The notes under the pieces were generated by a model that saw nothing but the letters and a program-made list of their open reading frames with translations, ran no database searches and was not told the origin of the DNA. A stretch of DNA of 64,000 nucleotides from Steromphala cineraria (lineage: Eukaryota; Mollusca; Gastropoda; Trochida; Trochidae), in the NCBI GenBank assembly GCA_916613615.1, contig OU744723.1, forward strand, positions 27,302,710 to 27,366,709. The letters run 5' to 3'. Position numbers and translations under genes: made by a program. Shown here in pieces: positions 61,201-64,000 of this stretch (its first letter is position 1; every line of letters begins with the position of its first letter).

Positions 61201-62883
61201 CTAAATATGATTCTTTATTGTTCAAATAATCTTTTCCAGGTATTGATTTATCTGCTTGTAATACAGATGACTCAGAAGATGGTTCAGCAGTTGGTCTGCC
61301 TGTGGAGACTGTTTGTCCAAGGGTCAGCTGATTGGATTTGCAGTTTGGAGTTATTTGTGAAAGGTTTACTTCTGAAAGCTTAGGCCTCCCATTATCATCT
61401 TCTGCCTGGGGTCTGGTTAGATCGTCTGGTTGACTGAAAGGTCCACCTTCAGATTGACTTTGACAAAAGTCATTACCTTTTACAGTTGGCCTCTCATCTG
61501 CATATTCGAAGTGACTTGGGATATTTGCAGCTGCCTTTTTTGTATAAAACATGGATGTCATTGGCTCTTCAATAATCTTCCTTTGCTTTTGTCCATTTTT
61601 GTCATCTTCTGGTCTATCACGAAGGCCAATATCACAAGATGCGTTTGGAGCAGATTTCAAAGAGTACTTTTGAGAAGACATGGGCTCCTCAACAACCTTG
61701 GTTCGTGCTTGTGATGTAGCTTGTGTATCCTTTGCTGGTTTTCCTGTGTTAGATTCAACTATACTGATGTCTCTCCCGAGATTCTGATCTGCTAGCGAGC
61801 CATCAGAGCTTTTGGAGGATATCTGTTCCTTTTTTGGATTGGCAGAAGGGATTGTCTTACTGGAACGCCTCTTACCTGTGTTTCTGCTTAACCCAGAATC
61901 AATTTGTTGTTGTTGAAGAAAAGGGGTCATCATAGATGAAGGTAACTTGTTGACATTAATATTGGAGCTTGCCTTTTCATCTTCTTTCTGTTTGAATTGA
62001 TCAATCATTGACTGGTCGAGTTTGTTAACATCTATTCCACTTGAAGATGACTTGTCCTGACCTTTAAGAAACGCCTCGGCCAATGAAGGATCCAATTTGT
62101 TAACATTTCTCCCAGCAGTTATATCTGTCATACCCTCTGTATCCAAAGGACTTTCCTCTTTTAAACTCGACGCAGCAGCAACTGGTGAACTATGCTGTGG
62201 CTGTGATTCATTATCAGCCAGAGTAACCGGTTTCATGGGAGTTTCATCAATAGTTAACGTTTTTACTGCAATTTCTCTGTTTTGAGATTTCAGGTCATCA
62301 CTGTTTATTACAGTTTCTGATTCGGTGGAAGGTTGGGGTCGTTCATCATCAAATGCTGGATTACTAGCAAACAACTTCCCAGAACTCACAGACTGTTTCC
62401 GTCTATGTCCTTTAGAAGGAGTGTCATCTGTTTCTTTGTTACCAAACATTTCTATGTAAGAAGGGTCTAGTTTACCAACATTTACTTCTTTGGCCTCTGT
62501 CTTCTCATCATCTCCCACAAACGCCAGATTATTTGCAAACTTCTTGGATGGTCCCCTTCGAGGGGTATTTTCACCAGTTAGAGGTGTTTCTGTCTTCCTA
62601 GAACTGAAGGGTTCAAGAAAGGCTGAGTCGAGTTTCCCAACATTGACTTCAGCTGCTGTCTGCTTTACCTCTTCCTCGTCCACGACTGTTTCGTGAGGTT
62701 TTGAATCGTGACCAGGGGGTTGTGGTTCACTGGGCACCGAGACATTAACACTGTTGTAGCTCTCCACACTCAGCTGTTTGCCCGGAAGTAGAGGAGGCAT
62801 GGCGGGAGTCTTCCTAGCTCGACCTTCTGAGTCCCAGGGCCAGGTCAGCATGAAGATCCGGATCATCTTAGAGGCTCGTGGAC
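46282..62883 (-). CDS. Large, mostly low-complexity protein of unknown identity, 3' part of gene (at least 2,649 aa)
   Basis: Minus-strand exons: 55651-62883, 54928-55032, 54139-54240, 52784-52858, 52238-52339, 49969-50061, 47771-47872, 46282-46421. They join in one frame to a TAG at 46282-46284; every internal exon is phase 1-1. The first intron after the giant exon has a GC donor (CGAG|GCAAGT); the others are GT-AG. The giant exon opens at an acceptor (ATTCCAG, 62884-62890) in phase 1, so a 5' exon probably lies beyond, although the frame stays open to an ATG at 62905. I do not recognise the protein. It is rich in S, T, E, K and Q, without membrane segment, Cys framework or globular domain that I can name. 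The C-terminus reads S-V-L-D-L-V-R-G-F-E-T-I-K-K. A cytoskeletal or scaffolding role is only a guess. Confidence 0.8.
46603..46740 (+). CDS. Possible orphan plus-strand exon inside an intron of the large gene
   Basis: TTTGTGTTTGCAG precedes and GGTAACT follows a 138-bp segment that is open in phase 0 throughout. It encodes D-T-A-K-A-E-Q-L-R-N-R and, later, six consecutive Tyr from a TAT/TAC run. I found no partner exons on the plus strand nearby, so it may be chance or a captured exon. Confidence 0.25.
46830..47440. repeat. Degenerate repeat with GTGACCTTGACCTTT motifs
   Basis: Two imperfect units of about 400 bp share GACCTTGACCTTT-ATGGAT, ACCAATTTA-AGCTTCACA and CTTTTCAAGTTAT. This style of repeat is common in mollusc introns (general knowledge). 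Non-coding. Confidence 0.55.
48492..49668. mobile_element. Foldback element with about 79-bp arms, interrupted by a mariner-like MITE
   Basis: The left arm (48492-48570: GCTGACAGC, ATCTTCCTACGCAAAGCCT, TTTCCGAACTGTGAGTTTTA) pairs with the right arm (49590-49668) in reverse complement, with scattered mismatches. Most of the sequence between the arms is the element at 48603-49498, so the original foldback was only about 280 bp. Confidence 0.8.
48603..49498. mobile_element. Mariner-like MITE, 896 bp, TA target site
   Basis: Terminal repeats of about 26 bp read CATA(T/C)GGAAAAAAGTTAAG then CACCCCC, with one mismatch between ends, and TA is present on both sides (48601-48602, 49499-49500). The interior has no transposase motif; the 78-codon minus-strand frame at 49054-49290 is not recognisable. 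A deleted or non-autonomous Tc1/mariner element is inferred. Confidence 0.85.
50133..50229. repeat. 97-bp hairpin of the GAGCGAGAG family
   Basis: GGGATGTCATATTTGTTTTA and ACAACAC pair with GTGTTGT and AAAATCAATATGACATCCC, with CTGAGCGAGAGAGAGG in the loop. The same plan occurs at 52977-53118. Short foldback element. Confidence 0.85.
50371..50460. repeat. Fragment of the MITE family seen at 35310-35799
   Basis: TTCTACCATAACATTTCAAA, TCCTCAAATTTCATT and TTTATTTCTATGGTCGAACC are the reverse complement of the right end of the 35310-35799 element with a few changes. Confidence 0.75.
51120..51900. repeat. Degenerate repeat element ending in CGTACGTACGGAC and a GGCGGGGGAC end
   Basis: Irregular units (about 150-330 bp apart) share GTTCATGAGATATC-(G)GTTAACAAGAG, TGGTGTCTGTG and CATGTAGACTGACACCAAAT. 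The right end TTCCGCGTTGCGGCGGGGGA parallels the end of the element at 38464-39660. It lies in an intron of the large gene. Non-coding. Confidence 0.6.
51495..51547. repeat. Near-perfect 53-bp hairpin
   Basis: Arms of 25 bp, GTAGCTGAGTATGCATAGCT and its inverse, differ at one position around a three-base CTC loop. It is inserted at a GAGCTTCAAACG site of the surrounding repeat; CTTCAAACG recurs on the far side. Confidence 0.9.
52977..53118. repeat. 142-bp hairpin of the GAGCGAGAG family
   Basis: The left arm ATATTATATGAGTGTTCATG...TTTACGACACGAG pairs with CTCGTGTCGTAAA in reverse at the right, through to ATAATAT at 53118. The loop has CCCGAGCGAGAGCGAGG. Same design as 50133-50229. Confidence 0.85.
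53345..53845. repeat. Dispersed repeat, related to 17600-18680
   Basis: Collinear blocks with the segment in the Ig gene intron (ACACCG-TCTC-GTT-CCGCA, GATC/GATGGGTATCAACTT, TTGGTAAACTGTCTC). Family unknown; ends approximate. Confidence 0.65.
55651..62883 (-). CDS. Giant 7,233-bp exon of the large gene, with internal repeats
   Basis: Residue numbers count from an ATG at 62905. Six copies of a short motif (N/I)-V/I-x-K-L-x-x-x-x-x-x-x-F occur near residues 87-100, 141-154, 267-279, 292-304, 316-329 and about 793, with a seventh variant (I-I-G-K-L-D) near 748. Two are followed by F-A-x-N-x-A-F. A 91-residue block is tandemly duplicated at about 58731-59276. Acidic repeats S-L-T-L-D-S-P-E-V-G-E-S-E occur near 2277-2351. 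K-P-F-T-F-S-S-S-R and K-P-F-S-F-Q-S-R lie in a basic region. N-R-V-R-F-V-D near residue 2037, preceded by K-K-K, fits the PP1-docking RVxF consensus. A basic S-R-E-R-R-K stretch precedes it. Most of the exon is probably intrinsically disordered. Confidence 0.85.
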
Positions 62884-62905
62884 CTGGAATTGATGTGTAA
62901 GTCAT

Positions 62906-64000
62906 ATTTTTACCTGTTGAAGATGTTACTGCTTTGGAAGTTTTGATGTCTAAAGTGTAGGAAATACTTTAAAGACATATAGATATTTGACCTTTTTGGG
63001 CTTAAGAGTGTCTTTCTTAGAATCATGATAGGAATTAAACAAACAGTTGAAAACATGTTGCATTGCTTTTTTTAAATTGAAAAGTCATTTTAAGTGAAAT
63101 TATGGATTTCTCAAAGTGATAATTTCCAAAATGTTTATTGTGAATTAAATATCAATAATTAATTACGAAGCATTTTATAAGCATTTTAGCATTCATATTG
63201 AATTAGCTACTTGATGAAAAGTTTTTAAAGTGTATTAAATACATTGCGCTACTGTCATAATGCTATTGTAGGATTTTCACTGTTGGCACTGAAATATAAT
63301 ATGTGGAAGGCTACCGGAAAAGGGACGACCTGGTCGACCTGGACGACCTCGGTTTAGAGATATGGGCTCTTAAAGAATTGTTATGCATATAAATCAAACG
63401 TTTTGTTACACAATGTTTGTGTTAAACAGTTGATAAGCACATCTTCTTTAAGCGAAAAGTCTCTGATTGCCATAATATTATCTTTCTCTATAAATTCCTA
63501 AAAAAACATTGGTTTTGAAAGGCACCTAAAAGGGAGCACATGGTCGGGGTAACCTTTTATTGCTACATATCCCCTTGTGTTTCAAGTTGTGGCTGCGTAG
63601 TAGATATTTTCTGTTCGCTTATTCGAGCGTGAGTTTTTGAACATTTGAGCGTAAGCGTTTTAAGTGACCTGTACTTGATAGGTACCAAGCTTCTTCCTAA
63701 GAAGATATTTTTACCACAGTTATGATTTAAACATCACTAGTCCAATATAGGCCTATAGCTCCGAGTAAAAAAAAATGAGACAATTCTCAAAAAAAAATTT
63801 TCGGTTGCCACTCGAAAATATTGGACATGGTTTGGAAATGTTTAGCCGCTGTGACATTGCTATGATGTTCTGTGCATTATCTACCCTGTCGTTGGGTCGG
63901 GTCACGTGACAACGTTGTAGCAGACGACTTCCTAGTGACCGCCGCGATGCAGAAAAACAAAGCAAAACAAAACGTTTTTTTATCATGCAGGGTGGTATAA
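62906..64000. other. Right-hand flank, no gene recognised
   Basis: This should be intron or upstream region of the large minus-strand gene. A GC-richer patch at about 63890-63950 contains GGGTCACGTGAC, an E-box/CLEAR-like palindrome, and could be promoter-associated. The 77-codon minus-strand frame at 63753-63986 has no support. No earlier exon of the large gene could be placed. Confidence 0.4.

Noticed and set aside
55860..62696. Many plus-strand frames of 60-94 codons opposite the giant exon
   Set aside because: They mirror the low-complexity coding sequence on the minus strand and have no support of their own.

Overview
The window is nuclear animal DNA, most likely from a bivalve or another lophotrochozoan. 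It is AT-rich, its genes are split by GT-AG introns, and about half of it is repeat. One repeat has an end rich in CGTCCGTCCG followed by long direct repeats, a type common in bivalve genomes. The species assignment is inference; I could run no search. Exons were built by hand from reading frames, splice sites, intron phase and similarity to known families.

Layout. 1-11786: no recognised gene; a TTAA-flanked MITE end, a 62-bp satellite (about 0.88-3.23 kb), a 44-bp satellite with higher-order structure (4.88-7.12 kb) and a Tc1/mariner relic (9.5-9.97 kb). 11787-25371: a plus-strand, secreted, lachesin/IgLON-like three-Ig gene. Its promoter and signal-peptide exon exist twice, and each copy is followed by a different first Ig domain, both phase-compatible with one shared Ig2-Ig3 part. 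25372-33064: intergenic DNA with a LINE reverse-transcriptase fragment, then minus-strand COMMD4 in nine exons (200 aa). 33065-35895: intergenic DNA with a foldback element and a 490-bp MITE. 35896-43442: plus-strand MRPL9 (mitochondrial ribosomal protein bL9m) in seven coding exons (245 aa), with large repeats nested in its introns. 43735-45930: a 37-bp array split by a Tc1-like transposon whose transposase carries one frameshift. 46282-62883: the 3' part of a large minus-strand gene of unknown identity, with one 7.2-kb exon and seven small 3' exons; its 5' end lies beyond the window or was not recognised. 62884-64000: no recognised gene.

The genes look functionally unrelated: an extracellular adhesion or recognition protein, a COMMD/Commander subunit, a mitoribosomal protein and a large, probably disordered protein with a PP1-docking-like RVRF motif. 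The points most worth a second look are the duplicated promoter/signal-peptide/Ig1 cassettes, the run of phase 1-1 exons and the repeated N-V-x-K-L motif in the large gene, and several datable transposon-in-transposon nests.
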